DNA of 64,000 nucleotides, from the NCBI RefSeq assembly GCF_030719295.1, contig NZ_CP120997.1, forward strand, positions 5,219,501 to 5,283,500, read 5' to 3'. Shown piece after piece: positions 43,232 to 52,111 of the stretch; positions within the stretch are counted from its first letter, which is position 1, and each line of letters starts with the position of its first letter. A program made the translations under genes and the position numbers. The notes under the pieces were generated by a model that was given only the letters and a program-made list of their open reading frames with translations, was not told where the DNA came from and ran no database searches. The DNA is from Streptomyces sp. Mut1. GTDB taxonomy: Bacteria; Actinomycetota; Actinomycetes; Streptomycetales; Streptomycetaceae.

Positions 43232-43244
43232 TTAGAGGATCTAA
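43232..43244 (-). promoter_or_regulatory. Candidate MarR-type operator upstream of the MFS gene
   Basis: TTAGAGGATCTAA: perfect TTAGA/TCTAA arms with a 3-nt centre, in a stretch unusually AT-rich for this genome. No MarR gene is adjacent, so the regulator would act from elsewhere. Confidence 0.4.
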
Positions 43245-43352
43245 TGAGTGCAAGCTACATCTAAATTGGCCGGTGGGAGCAGGAGCGATCCCGCTCGGCC
43301 GAGGGGTGATCGTCCTTGACGCGGCGACGGCCGGGGAGGACCGTTGGACGGT

Positions 43353-43997
43353 ATGAGGGGCGAACCAAGTTGCCCGAAGTGCGCAGGCCGGGTCAGGGCG
43401 CCGGGTCTCTTTGCCGACACCTGGCAGTGCGACGCCCACGGCAGCGTGCACCCGCTCCAGCCGGTCATCCCGCCGAGCGTCGAGGCGCTCGGGGTCGTGG
43501 TGCACCGGGCGCAGGTGCCCGTCTGGATGCCGTGGCCGCTGCCGGTGGGCTGGCTGTTCACGGGCGTGGCCTGCGCCGGCGACGACCGCAGCGGGGGCCG
43601 GGCCACCGCCGTCGCCTGCACCGGACCGGGACCGCTCGGCGGCATGGGCGAGCTGCTGCTCGTCGCCGAGGAGCTGGGCGTCGGACTCGGGGCGCGGTAC
43701 GCCGGGATCGAGGGGCCCGATCCCGGGCCGGGACTGCGGGTGGACGGCCCCCCGGACGCCAAGGTCCTCGCCGCGGGCCGCCCGACGCCGCTCTGGCACG
43801 TCAAGGACGCCCCCGCCGACCGCGCCGTCTTCGCGGGCGAGGCGCGCGGGCTGTGGCTGTGGGCCATCGTCTGGCCCGAGCAGTCCGGGCTCCTCATGTA
43901 CGACGAGCTGGTCCTCACCGACCTGCGCGACGCCGGGGGAGAGGTCGACCTGGTGCCCTGCGGCGCGCTCACGCCCCGCCTGCTGACCAGGCCCTGA
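43353..43997 (+). CDS. Conserved Streptomyces hypothetical protein (DUF6758-like)
   Basis: 214 residues from ATG 43353; a TTG at 43344, closer to GGGGAGGA, would add three residues. The N-terminus MRGEPSCPKCAGRVRAPGLF with a later Cys/His (WQCDAHG) looks like a zinc ribbon; the rest is an unassigned domain. The function is unknown. The gene precedes the PHP phosphoesterase gene. Confidence 0.78.
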   Translation: MRGEPSCPKCAGRVRAPGLFADTWQCDAHGSVHPLQPVIPPSVEALGVVVHRAQVPVWMPWPLPVGWLFTGVACAGDDRSGGRATAVACTGPGPLGGMGELLLVAEELGVGLGARYAGIEGPDPGPGLRVDGPPDAKVLAAGRPTPLWHVKDAPADRAVFAGEARGLWLWAIVWPEQSGLLMYDELVLTDLRDAGGEVDLVPCGALTPRLLTRP

Positions 43998-44072
43998 GCG
44001 GGGCCGGAGGGGTCCCGCGCGCCGGTTATCCTTGGGTGTCCCCTATCGGCCGCGAGCACTGGAGTCCGTGTC

Positions 44073-44939
44073 GTGCGCATCGACCTGCACACCCACTCCA
44101 CCGCGTCCGACGGTACGGACACCCCCGCCGAGCTGGTGGGCAACGCCGCGGCCGCGGGCCTCGATGTCGTCGCCCTCACCGACCACGACACCGTGCGCGG
44201 CCACGCCGAGGCGATCGGCGCACTCCCTGAGGGGCTCACGCTCGTCACCGGCGCCGAGCTGTCCTGCCGTATCGACGGCGTGGGCCTGCACATGCTGGCG
44301 TACCTCTTCGACCCGGACGAGCCCGCGTTCGCCCGCGAGCGCGAGCTGGTGCGCGACGACCGGGTGCCGCGCGCCCGGACCATGGTGCGCAAGCTCCAGG
44401 AGCTGGGCGTGCCGGTCACCTGGGAGCAGGTCGCCCGGATCGCCGGGGACGGCTCGGTCGGCCGGCCGCACGTCGCCACCGCCCTGGTCGAGCTCGGCGT
44501 CGTCGAGACCGTCTCCGACGCCTTCACGCCCGACTGGCTCGGCGACGGCGGACGCGCGTACGCCGACAAGCACGAGCTGGACCCCTTCGACGCCGTCCGG
44601 CTGGTCAAGGCCGCCGGCGGCGTCACCGTCCTCGCCCATCCGGCCGCCGTCAAACGCGGCCGTACGGTCCCCGAGTCCGCCATAGCCGAACTGGCGGCCG
44701 CCGGGCTCGACGGCATCGAGGTCGACCACATGGACCACGACGAGCCGACCCGGACCCGGCTGCGCGCACTCGCCGGCGAGCTGGGGCTGCTGACCACCGG
44801 CTCCAGCGACTACCACGGCAGCCGCAAGACCGTGGAGCTCGGCGCGTACACCACCGACCCCGAGATCTACGGCGAGATCACCCGGCGCGCCACGGGAGCC
44901 TTCCCGGTGCCGGGCGCCGGCGGACCCACCGCCTCGTAA
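44073..44939 (+). CDS. PHP-domain phosphoesterase (RNase AM/YciV-like)
   Basis: 288 residues from the GTG at 44073. PHP metal motifs are RIDLHTHSTASDGTDTP, ALTDHDTVRG, ELSCRIDG, TVLAHPAA and GSSDYHGSRK. Relatives hydrolyse 3',5'-bisnucleotides or trim RNA 5' ends. Cytoplasmic. It is followed after 151 bp by marC. Confidence 0.9.
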   Translation: MRIDLHTHSTASDGTDTPAELVGNAAAAGLDVVALTDHDTVRGHAEAIGALPEGLTLVTGAELSCRIDGVGLHMLAYLFDPDEPAFARERELVRDDRVPRARTMVRKLQELGVPVTWEQVARIAGDGSVGRPHVATALVELGVVETVSDAFTPDWLGDGGRAYADKHELDPFDAVRLVKAAGGVTVLAHPAAVKRGRTVPESAIAELAAAGLDGIEVDHMDHDEPTRTRLRALAGELGLLTTGSSDYHGSRKTVELGAYTTDPEIYGEITRRATGAFPVPGAGGPTAS

Positions 44940-45090
44940 CGGCACACGGGCCCCGCCCGTTCGCACCGCTCACCCCCACCCGCGCACCGGCCGCCCCCGG
45001 CTGTCCGTCCGGACCGCCCGGCGGTCTTGTGGCGCGCCTCTTCCCCGCGGCCACCCACCGCGTTCCCGCTCTCTCCTCGCAAGGCTCACC

Positions 45091-45696
45091 GTGTTCGACG
45101 TCGCTGTCTTCGGATCCCTTTTTCTCACCCTTTTTGTGATTATGGATCCACCGGGGATCACCCCGATCTTCCTCGCCCTCACCGCCGGCCGCCCCGCCCG
45201 GATGCAGCGCCGGATGGCCCTCCAGGCCGTCGCCGTCGCGTTCGGCGTGATCGCCGTCTTCGGCCTGCTCGGCCAGCAGATCCTGGACTACCTGCACGTC
45301 TCCGTCCCCGCGCTGATGATCGCCGGCGGGCTGCTCCTGCTGCTGATCGCGCTCGACCTGCTGACCGGCAAGACCGACGAACCGACGCAGACCAAGGACG
45401 TCAACGTCGCCCTCGTACCGCTCGGCATGCCGCTGCTCGCGGGACCCGGCGCGATCGTCTCGGTGATCCTCGCCGTGCAGCACGCCGACAGCGTGGCGGG
45501 CCAGGTGTCGGTCTGGTCGGCGATCGTCGCCATGCATGTCGTGCTCTGGCTGACCATGCGCTACTCGCTGCTGATCATCCGCGTCATCAAGGACGGCGGC
45601 GTCGTGCTCGTCACCAGGCTGGCGGGCATGATGCTCTCCGCCATCGCCGTGCAGCAGATCATCAACGGCGTCACCCAGGTCATCCAGGGCGCCTGA
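45091..45696 (+). CDS. MarC-family integral membrane protein
   Basis: 201 residues with six hydrophobic segments. The family motif FVIMDPPGITPIFLALT and the repeat-symmetric PLGMPLLAGPGAIVSVIL are present. The transport function is unproven in the family. It ends before a strong terminator. Confidence 0.9.
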   Translation: MFDVAVFGSLFLTLFVIMDPPGITPIFLALTAGRPARMQRRMALQAVAVAFGVIAVFGLLGQQILDYLHVSVPALMIAGGLLLLLIALDLLTGKTDEPTQTKDVNVALVPLGMPLLAGPGAIVSVILAVQHADSVAGQVSVWSAIVAMHVVLWLTMRYSLLIIRVIKDGGVVLVTRLAGMMLSAIAVQQIINGVTQVIQGA

Positions 45697-45726
45697 CCCC
45701 GGCCCGGTGTCCGGCCCGCACACCAC

Positions 45727-45761
45727 AGCGCCCCCGTACGGACATTCCGTACGGGGGCGCT
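45727..45761 (+). terminator. Terminator after marC
   Basis: 15-bp perfect stem (45727-45741 with 45747-45761) and 5-nt loop, followed by TCGTCTTCGTT. Confidence 0.8.
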
Positions 45762-45823
45762 TCGTCTTCGTTACGTCGACCATTCACATCGGCAAGGCGC
45801 TGGGCAAGGTGCTCAACAAGGTG

Positions 45824-45976
45824 TTACGAAGCCGGACTTTCGGCCGGTCGGATATAGATGCGCTGGCCCGTCGCGGCGGCCTGCTGCACGATCCGGTTGA
45901 CGGAGGCGGCGTCCACAACAGTGCTGTCCACGGCGGTACCGTCGACATCGCTGAGTCGCATGATCTCGAAGCGCAT
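45824..45976 (-). CDS. Small conserved hypothetical protein
   Basis: 50 residues, MRFEIMRLSDVDGTAVDSTV onward, ending RIYIRPAESPAS. The ATG at 45976 has AAGGGA eight bases upstream, in an otherwise ordinary intergenic stretch. Third-position GC and acidic/Val-rich composition support coding. I recall similar short proteins in other streptomycetes; the function is unknown. Confidence 0.75.
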   Translation of the reverse strand: MRFEIMRLSDVDGTAVDSTVVDAASVNRIVQQAAATGQRIYIRPAESPAS

Positions 45977-46113
45977 ACGGCTTCCCTTCGTCTGATCCTC
46001 CTGCTGGAGAACTACTGGAGGACGGTCTCCCGTCCGCAAGGATGAGGAGCGCCAGGCATGACTGTCGTGCGCTCCACAGGGGGTACAACGGCTTGCCCCC
46101 TGCAAACATTCCC

Positions 46114-46119
46114 TACGCT
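46114..46119 (+). promoter_or_regulatory. Possible -10 box for the NYN gene
   Basis: TACGCT with CTTGCC about 16 bp upstream, in a local AT-rich patch (AAATTTTTT). It would give a leader of about 70 nt. Confidence 0.3.
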
Positions 46120-46196
46120 AAGGAAATTTTTTGGATGTCTAAGTACCAGCGGGTAATCACGCGTGTGCGCACGACCGGCTCCCCGACGGGAACCGC

Positions 46197-47084
46197 ATGA
46201 ACGACGCGGAGATCGGCGAGCGGCTGGACCGCACCAACACCCTGCTCCAGCGGGTGCTCGCCGAGGTCTCGAAGACCCCCTCGACCCACGCGATCTTCGT
46301 GGACGCGGGCTATGTGTACGCCGCCGCCGGGCTGCTCGTCACCGGCACCGAGGACCGGCGCTCCTTCGACCTCGACGCCGAAGGGCTGATCGAGGCCTTC
46401 ATCGACAAGGCCCGCACCATCTTCGCGGACAGCAGACTGCTCCGCGTGTACTGGTACGACGGAGCCAGACGCCGTATCCACACCACCGAGCAGCAGGCCA
46501 TCGCCGAACTCCCCGACGTCAAGGTCAGACTCGGCAACCTCAACGCCAACAACCAGCAGAAGGGCGTCGACTCCCTCATCCGCACCGACCTGGAGTCCCT
46601 CGCCCGCCACCGCGCCATCAGCGACGCCGCGCTCATCGGCGGCGACGAGGACCTGGTCCCGGCCGTCGAGGCCGCCCAGGGCTACGGAGCCCGGGTCCAC
46701 CTCTGGGGCATCGAGGCGGGCGAGGGACGCAACCAGGCGGAGCCGCTGCTCTGGGAGGTGGACAGCCAGCGCACCTTCGACCTGGACTTCTGCAGCCCCT
46801 ACGTCACCAGACGCGCCGTCACCACCTACGAGGACGACGCCCCCGCGCCTTCGCGCGAGGACGTCCGCTTCGTCGGAGCCCAGATCGCCGGTGCCTGGCT
46901 CGCCGCACGGGGCCGCGAGTCCCTGGCGGACCTGCTGCCCGGCCATCCGTATCTGCCGGGCTCCGTCGACCAGGACCTGCTGAACGAGGCCGAACGCCTC
47001 CTCCAGCGCTCACTGCGCGGCTACGCCCCCCTGCGCAGGGCCCTGCGCGACGGCTTCTGGCAGCACCTCAAAGCGCAGTACTGA
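46197..47084 (+). CDS. NYN-domain RNase-like protein
   Basis: 295 residues. The PIN-like NYN fold has its acidic residues in AIFVDAGYVYAAAG, KGVDSLIRTDLESLA and ALIGGDEDLVPAVEAAQ. The C-terminal part (residues about 215-290) resembles an OST-HTH/LOTUS-like module seen with NYN proteins. It is probably a metal-dependent ribonuclease; the target is unknown. The stop is followed by a short direct repeat (GTACTGACAGCCCTC at 47079 and 47096). Confidence 0.88.
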   Translation: MNDAEIGERLDRTNTLLQRVLAEVSKTPSTHAIFVDAGYVYAAAGLLVTGTEDRRSFDLDAEGLIEAFIDKARTIFADSRLLRVYWYDGARRRIHTTEQQAIAELPDVKVRLGNLNANNQQKGVDSLIRTDLESLARHRAISDAALIGGDEDLVPAVEAAQGYGARVHLWGIEAGEGRNQAEPLLWEVDSQRTFDLDFCSPYVTRRAVTTYEDDAPAPSREDVRFVGAQIAGAWLAARGRESLADLLPGHPYLPGSVDQDLLNEAERLLQRSLRGYAPLRRALRDGFWQHLKAQY

Positions 47085-47108
47085 CAGCCCTCGCGGTACT
47101 GACAGCCC

Positions 47109-47954
47109 TCAGAGGCCGTCCCAGAAGGAGACGAGCGCGGCGGCCGTGGCGTCCGGCCGGTCCGTGTTGGGGGAGTGCTCCGCACCCCCGATCCGGGTCC
47201 GGCGGGCGCCCAGCCGTACCGCCATCTCGTCCAGCACGGGCACCGGCCACACATCGTCGCTCTCGCCGGAGAGCACATGGACCGGCAGCCCGGCGGCGGC
47301 GAGCTCGGCCACCCGGTCCGGCTCGGCGGCCAGCCGGCGGCCCGTGGCGATCAGCTGGGCCGGGTGGTGGCGCAGCCAGCGCCGCCGCAGGTCCTCGCCG
47401 TCCGTGTCCGCCTCGGCCGGCGGGTCGAAGGCACGCATCGCCGCCCAGACGTCGTCCATGGTCATGGTCGCCAGCGCGTCGCCCAGGATCTTCAGCTTGA
47501 CCCGCTGCGCCTCCACCACGGCGGCGGGCCCCGACGACATCAGGGTCAGCGAACGGAACGGCGCGACGTCCAGGAGGACGGCGGCCCGGCCGATCTGCCC
47601 GCCGAGCGAGTGCCCCACCAGATGCACCGGGTCCTCGCCCGCACCGAGCGCGGCCGCCTGCGCGAGCACGTCACGGGCCAGCTCCTCCTGGGCGTAGCTC
47701 TCCTGGCGGTCCGTCCCCGGGGTCTCGAACTGCCCGCGCCCGTCGACGGCGACGGCACGGTATCCGGCGTCCGCGAGGGGTTCCAGCAGCGCGATGAAGT
47801 CCTCCTTGCTGCCCGTGTACCCGGGAACCAGCAGGGCGGTGCCGCGCGGGGCGGCGGGCGGGGAGGCGTCCAGCACGGCGAAGTCGCCGCGCGCGGTGTG
47901 CAGCGCGCGGGCCCGCGCGCAGGGGGGCGGGGTGAAGGTGGGTGGCCTGCTCAT
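47109..47954 (-). CDS. Alpha/beta hydrolase
   Basis: 281 residues. Nucleophile elbow GHSLGG, oxyanion segment LVPGYTGSKEDF, acidic residue near SGESDDVWP and a late His in GAEHSPNTD. Cytoplasmic esterase/lipase-like enzyme of unknown substrate. Convergent with the NYN gene. Confidence 0.9.
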   Translation of the reverse strand: MSRPPTFTPPPCARARALHTARGDFAVLDASPPAAPRGTALLVPGYTGSKEDFIALLEPLADAGYRAVAVDGRGQFETPGTDRQESYAQEELARDVLAQAAALGAGEDPVHLVGHSLGGQIGRAAVLLDVAPFRSLTLMSSGPAAVVEAQRVKLKILGDALATMTMDDVWAAMRAFDPPAEADTDGEDLRRRWLRHHPAQLIATGRRLAAEPDRVAELAAAGLPVHVLSGESDDVWPVPVLDEMAVRLGARRTRIGGAEHSPNTDRPDATAAALVSFWDGL

Positions 47955-47986
47955 GGGACGAGGTTAGAACCTGTGCGGCCGGGTAC

Positions 47987-48024
47987 GCGGGACGGCCCCG
48001 GGGAAGTCCCCGGGGCCGTCCCGC
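47987..48024 (-). terminator. Terminator downstream of the DEAD-box helicase gene
   Basis: Perfect 17-bp stem (47987-48003 with 48008-48024), AAGT loop, about 110 nt past the helicase stop and before the hydrolase start. Confidence 0.75.
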
Positions 48025-48131
48025 AGGCGGTGAGTCGTCCGCCGGGCCGTGTCCGCAAAGCCCAGCCCGGCCCGCGAGGCCTGCCGCGGGCCACGCCCTT
48101 CGGGCGTACGACGGGACCTTGCGGACGGGTC

Positions 48132-50204
48132 CTAGCTCTCGGCCTTCGCGGCGGCGGCGCGCGGTGCCCGGCGCCGGCGCGGCTTGGCCTCGCCCTCGGC
48201 GGTCGCGGTCTCCGCCACGGCCTCCGTCTTGGGCTTCGAGACCGCGCGGGTGCGGCGGCGCGGCGGCTCGGGCTCGGAGACCGGAGCGATCTGGAAGTCG
48301 ACCTCGTCCTCGGCCGGCTTGATCACCCGGGCGCGGCGGCGCGGCCGGGTGACGGCGGGCGCCTCCGGCTCGGCGACGGGCGCGGTCTGGAAGTCCGCCT
48401 CCTGGGTCACCGGCTTGGCCACCCGGGCGCGGCGCTGACGCGGCTTGGCCGCCTCGGTCACCGTCTCGTCGGTCACCGGCTCAGCGGCCACGGCGTCCAC
48501 GACGGCCTCCGCCTTGGGCTTGGCCGTCCTGGTCCGGGTGCGCTTCTTCGGCTCGGCCCCGGCCTCGGGCTCGACGGCCACGGGGGCCTCGGCCACGGCG
48601 ACCGCTGCCTCGGCCGCGATGTCCGCCGCACCGACGCGGGTGCGCCGGCGGCGGCGCGGGGTGCGCGGGCCCTCCACGGCGTCGGCGGGCGCCGCTGCCT
48701 CGGTCACGGCCTCGGTGGCCGGTGCGGGCACGGTCGCCGCGCCCTCGGCGAGGGCCGAGCCGCCACGGGTGCGGCGGCGCTGACGCGGGGTACGCGGCGG
48801 GCGCTCCTCGCGGACGGCGGGCGCCGGGGCGGCGGACTTGCGGCCGCGGCCGCCCGTCTCACCGAGGTCCTCGATCTCCTCGGCCCGCAGACCGGCCCGG
48901 GTCCGCTCGGTGCGCGGCAGGACACCCTTGGTGCCGGCCGGGATGTCGAGCTCCTCGTACAGGTGCGGGGAGGTGGAGTACGTCTCGACCGGGTCCGGGA
49001 ACTTCAAATCCAGGGCCTTGTTGATCAGCTGCCAGCGCGGGATGTCGTCCCAGTCGACCAGCGTGATCGCGATGCCCTTGGCGCCCGCGCGGCCGGTCCG
49101 GCCGATGCGGTGCAGATAGGTCTTCTCGTCCTCGGGCGACTGGTAGTTGATGACGTGCGTGACGCCCTCGACGTCGATACCGCGAGCGGCGACGTCGGTG
49201 CAGACCAGTACGTCCACCTTGCCGTTGCGGAAGGCGCGCAGCGCCTGCTCGCGGGCGCCCTGGCCGAGGTCGCCGTGGACCGCGCCGGAGGCGAAGCCGC
49301 GCTTCTCCAGCTGCTCGGCGATGTCGGCCGCGGTGCGCTTGGTGCGGCAGAAGATCATCGCGAGCCCGCGGCCGTTGGCCTGGAGGATGCGCGAGACCAT
49401 CTCGGGCTTGTCCATCGAGTGGGCGCGGTAGACGTACTGCGCCGTGTTCTTGACGGTCGTGCCCTCGTCGTCGGGCGAGGTGGCGTTGATGTGCGTCGGC
49501 TGCGACATGTAGCGGCGCGCGAGGGAGATGACCGCGCCCGGCATGGTGGCCGAGAACAGCATGGTCTGGCGCTTGGCCGGCAGCATCGTGATGATGCGCT
49601 CGACGTCGGGCAGGAAGCCCAGGTCGAGCATCTCGTCGGCCTCGTCGAGGACGAGCGCGCGGACCTTGGAGAGGTCGAGCTTGCGCTGGCCCGCCAGGTC
49701 GAGCAGCCGGCCCGGGGTGCCGACGATCACATCGACGCCCTTCTTGAGGGCCTCGACCTGCGGCTCGTACGCCCGGCCGCCGTAGATCGCGAGGACCCGG
49801 ACGTTACGCACCTTGCCGGCGGTCAGCAGGTCGTTGGTGACCTGCTGGCACAGCTCGCGGGTGGGCACGACGATGAGGGCCTGCGGAGCGTCGGTCAGCT
49901 CCTCGGGCTTGGCGCGGCCCGCCTCGACATCGGCGAGGACGGTGACGCGCTCCAGCAGCGGCAGACCGAAACCGAGGGTCTTGCCGGTGCCGGTCTTGGC
50001 CTGCCCGATGACATCGGAGCCGGAGAGGGCGACGGGGAGCGTGAGCTCCTGGATGGGGAAGGGGGACATGATGCCGACGGCCTCAAGGGCCTCGGCGGTC
50101 TCGGAAAGAATCCCGAGGTCTCGGAACGTAGTCAGGGTGCTGCCTCTTCTGTGAGACGCGGCCCGAGGCGAACGAAGGGGGTCGTACCGTGCCGGGTTGG
50201 TCAT
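48132..50204 (-). CDS. DEAD-box RNA helicase (RhlE-like) with long basic tail
   Basis: 690 residues counted from ATG 50204. All helicase motifs are present: Q motif FPIQELTLP, AKTGTGKT, PTRELCQQV, GTPGRLLDL, DEAD in LDEADEMLD, SAT, and ARGID/HRIGRTGRAG in the second RecA domain. It unwinds RNA in ribosome assembly, decay or cold adaptation. The last 260 residues are disordered with recurrent Arg clusters (RTPRQRRRTR, TPRRRRRTRV, RPRRRARV) in acidic/Ala spacers, an RNA-binding tail. The start is uncertain: the best ribosome site (GAGG) serves a CTG at 50135 just before LTTFRDLGI. Confidence 0.92.
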   Translation of the reverse strand: MTNPARYDPLRSPRAASHRRGSTLTTFRDLGILSETAEALEAVGIMSPFPIQELTLPVALSGSDVIGQAKTGTGKTLGFGLPLLERVTVLADVEAGRAKPEELTDAPQALIVVPTRELCQQVTNDLLTAGKVRNVRVLAIYGGRAYEPQVEALKKGVDVIVGTPGRLLDLAGQRKLDLSKVRALVLDEADEMLDLGFLPDVERIITMLPAKRQTMLFSATMPGAVISLARRYMSQPTHINATSPDDEGTTVKNTAQYVYRAHSMDKPEMVSRILQANGRGLAMIFCRTKRTAADIAEQLEKRGFASGAVHGDLGQGAREQALRAFRNGKVDVLVCTDVAARGIDVEGVTHVINYQSPEDEKTYLHRIGRTGRAGAKGIAITLVDWDDIPRWQLINKALDLKFPDPVETYSTSPHLYEELDIPAGTKGVLPRTERTRAGLRAEEIEDLGETGGRGRKSAAPAPAVREERPPRTPRQRRRTRGGSALAEGAATVPAPATEAVTEAAAPADAVEGPRTPRRRRRTRVGAADIAAEAAVAVAEAPVAVEPEAGAEPKKRTRTRTAKPKAEAVVDAVAAEPVTDETVTEAAKPRQRRARVAKPVTQEADFQTAPVAEPEAPAVTRPRRRARVIKPAEDEVDFQIAPVSEPEPPRRRTRAVSKPKTEAVAETATAEGEAKPRRRRAPRAAAAKAES

Positions 50205-50520
50205 CCGGCCGGGATGGGCCGGGTGGCGCGGGACCACTGCCGTCGCTCAGAGCGCTCGTGCCGCTGAGGGGGCCCCTCATGGTGCGGTCGTACGTGTCGC
50301 ACGCACCGCGTGGAGGGCTGTCAGGTCGGAGCCGATCGGGCCACCGACCGGGCATCCTCATTCAATTTCGCGCCACGAGCAGATGCAAAGTGCTCAGTAA
50401 GCGCATTACCACTGTACCCCGGATCCGCGCATCTGTGTTGGGCGAATTCGTCGGAAGGGTGTGACGTCGGTCGGCGGCCGGACCGTTCCGCACCCCTGCG
50501 GGCGGGCTATTCTGCGCTGC
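50205..50520. other. Intergenic region between helicase and ferritin-like genes
   Basis: 316 bp with a locally AT-richer centre (50360-50420, on the minus strand GCGCGAAATTGAATGAGG), probably the helicase promoter and a long leader. TATTCT (50508-50513) is the -10 of the divergent gene. Nothing else was recognised. Confidence 0.35.
50508..50513 (+). promoter_or_regulatory. -10 box of a probably leaderless mRNA
   Basis: TATTCT ends seven bases before the ATG at 50521, with no ribosome site. Confidence 0.45.
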
Positions 50521-51255
50521 ATGGAGACGCCTGACAACGCCACTGAAGCCCCCGCGACCACCAGAATCGCCGACCAGGACTGGACCACCGCTTCCGCGGA
50601 GCCGCAGTACCGGGCCGCCGTGGTCGACCTGCTGGGAGCACTCGCCTACGGGGAACTGGCGGCCTTCGAGCGGCTCGCCGAGGACGCCAAGCTCGCGCCG
50701 ACCCTGGCCGACAAGGCGGAGCTGGCGAAGATGGCGTCCGCCGAGTTCCACCACTTCGAGCGGCTGACGGAGCGGCTCACGGCCATCGAGGTGGAGCCGA
50801 CCGGCGCGATGGAACCGTTCGCCAGGGCTCTGGACGAATTCCACCGCCAGACCGCGCCGTCGGACTGGCTGGAGGGCCTGGTCAAGGCGTACGTCGGTGA
50901 CTCGATCGCCAGCGACTTCTACCGGGAGGTCGCGGCCCGGCTCGACTCCGACACCCGCTCCCTGGTCCTCGCCGTGCTCGACGACACGGGCCACGGCAAC
51001 TTCGCCGTCGAGAAGGTGCGCGCCGCGATCGAGGCGGACCCGAGGCTCGGCGGCCGGCTCGCGCTGTGGGCGCGGCGGCTGATGGGTGAGGCGCTGTCGC
51101 AGGCGCAACGCGTGGTCGCGGACCGTGACGCGCTGTCGACCATGCTGGTGGGCGGCGTCGCCGACGGCTTCGACCTGGCCGAGGTCGGCCGGATGTTCTC
51201 GCGGATCACCGAGGCGCACACCAAGCGGATGGCCGCCCTGGGGCTGGCCGCCTAG
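50521..51255 (+). CDS. Ferritin-like fold protein (Rv3210c-like)
   Basis: 244 residues, helical. Segments YGELAAFERLAED and EFHHFERLTERL supply Glu/His positions expected for a ferritin-like di-iron site; the family is sometimes linked to tRNA hydroxylase MiaE. Actual metal binding is unproven. The position next to the RhlE-type helicase matches mycobacteria. Probably leaderless. Confidence 0.82.
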   Translation: METPDNATEAPATTRIADQDWTTASAEPQYRAAVVDLLGALAYGELAAFERLAEDAKLAPTLADKAELAKMASAEFHHFERLTERLTAIEVEPTGAMEPFARALDEFHRQTAPSDWLEGLVKAYVGDSIASDFYREVAARLDSDTRSLVLAVLDDTGHGNFAVEKVRAAIEADPRLGGRLALWARRLMGEALSQAQRVVADRDALSTMLVGGVADGFDLAEVGRMFSRITEAHTKRMAALGLAA

Positions 51256-51289
51256 CGTCCCGTCCGTCGGGGCCGGACAGGCCCCGGCG

Positions 51290-51559
51290 TCAGGCCGCGG
51301 CCGACCGGCCCAGCGGTCGGCTGCGCGGCCGGATCAGCAGGGAGACCGTCACCGCCGCGATCAGCACGGCGCCCACCACCGTGACCGCCGGATGGCCGGA
51401 GCCGAGCACCGAGCGCATCAGGGACGTGCCGAACAGGGCCCCGAGCGCCCCGGCGGCGAACACGGTGCGACGGGCCGGGAGGCGGCCGGGCAGCGAGCGC
51501 AGGGCCGCCCAGGAGAGGGCCACTCCGAGCACGACGGCGCTCAGCGTTTCCAGGATCAC
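51290..51559 (-). CDS. Small membrane protein
   Basis: 89 residues from a GTG at 51559 (GAGGTGA upstream). Three hydrophobic segments (LETLSAVVLGVALSWAAL; TVFAAGALGALFGTSLM; AVTVVGAVLIAAVTVSLLI). The function is unknown. The place corresponds to Rv3209 in the mycobacterial order, but similarity was not tested. Confidence 0.72.
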   Translation of the reverse strand: MILETLSAVVLGVALSWAALRSLPGRLPARRTVFAAGALGALFGTSLMRSVLGSGHPAVTVVGAVLIAAVTVSLLIRPRSRPLGRSAAA

Positions 51560-51689
51560 AGACGATCACCTCGCAGGACGACGGGCCGGGTATATCGGTC
51601 CTGGTCGTACTACCCGTGAGCGCCCGGTCACAATCCTTTCACGCACAGGCTTCGCTCAGCCGCCGCACAGGGAAGCGGACGGGCGCATA

Positions 51690-51730
51690 CGGAGAGCGGC
51701 CCGGCGGGATTCCCGCCGGGCCGCTCTCCG
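51690..51730 (-). terminator. Terminator downstream of the DUF3107 gene
   Basis: 18-20-bp stem (51690-51709 with 51711-51730) just past the DUF3107 stop at 51753. Confidence 0.8.
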
Positions 51731-51752
51731 CGTCTTGCGCGTCCGTACGCCG

Positions 51753-51980
51753 TTACAGCGTGCCGAACCCCACCCGTCGTGCGCTGGGCTCGCCGATCTC
51801 CACGTAGGCGATCCGGTCGGCCGGCACGAGGACCTTGCGGCCCTTCTCGTCCGTGAGGCTGAGCAGCTGCGCCTTGCCGGCGAGAGCCGCGGCGACCGTG
51901 CTCTCGACCTCTTCGGCGGAAAGCCCGCTCTCCAGAACGATCTCCCGGGGCGTGTGCTGCACCCCGATCTTGACCTCCAC
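51753..51980 (-). CDS. DUF3107 small protein (TB9.4-like)
   Basis: 75 residues from the GTG at 51980 (GGAGGGA upstream): VEVKIGVQHTPREIVLESG onward with VPADRIAYVEIGEPSARRVG. This matches the DUF3107 family of actinobacteria, always short and close to a TetR gene. The function is unknown. Confidence 0.9.
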   Translation of the reverse strand: MEVKIGVQHTPREIVLESGLSAEEVESTVAAALAGKAQLLSLTDEKGRKVLVPADRIAYVEIGEPSARRVGFGTL

Positions 51981-52111
51981 GGCTATGTCCCTCCGACGGT
52001 CAGTCCCTGCGCGGTGAACCGCGCCGTACGCAGCACACATTAGCCCGCTGAGGGGACTCGTCCGGGCGCCACGGGCCACGCCCGCAGCGAACAGCGGGCG
52101 CCGCCCGGCGG

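Noticed and set aside
47175..50267. Very long open frame on the plus strand opposite the DEAD-box helicase gene
   Set aside because: It is a product of high GC and low stop-codon frequency. It lacks a ribosome site and recognisable domains and mirrors the codons of an unmistakable helicase gene.
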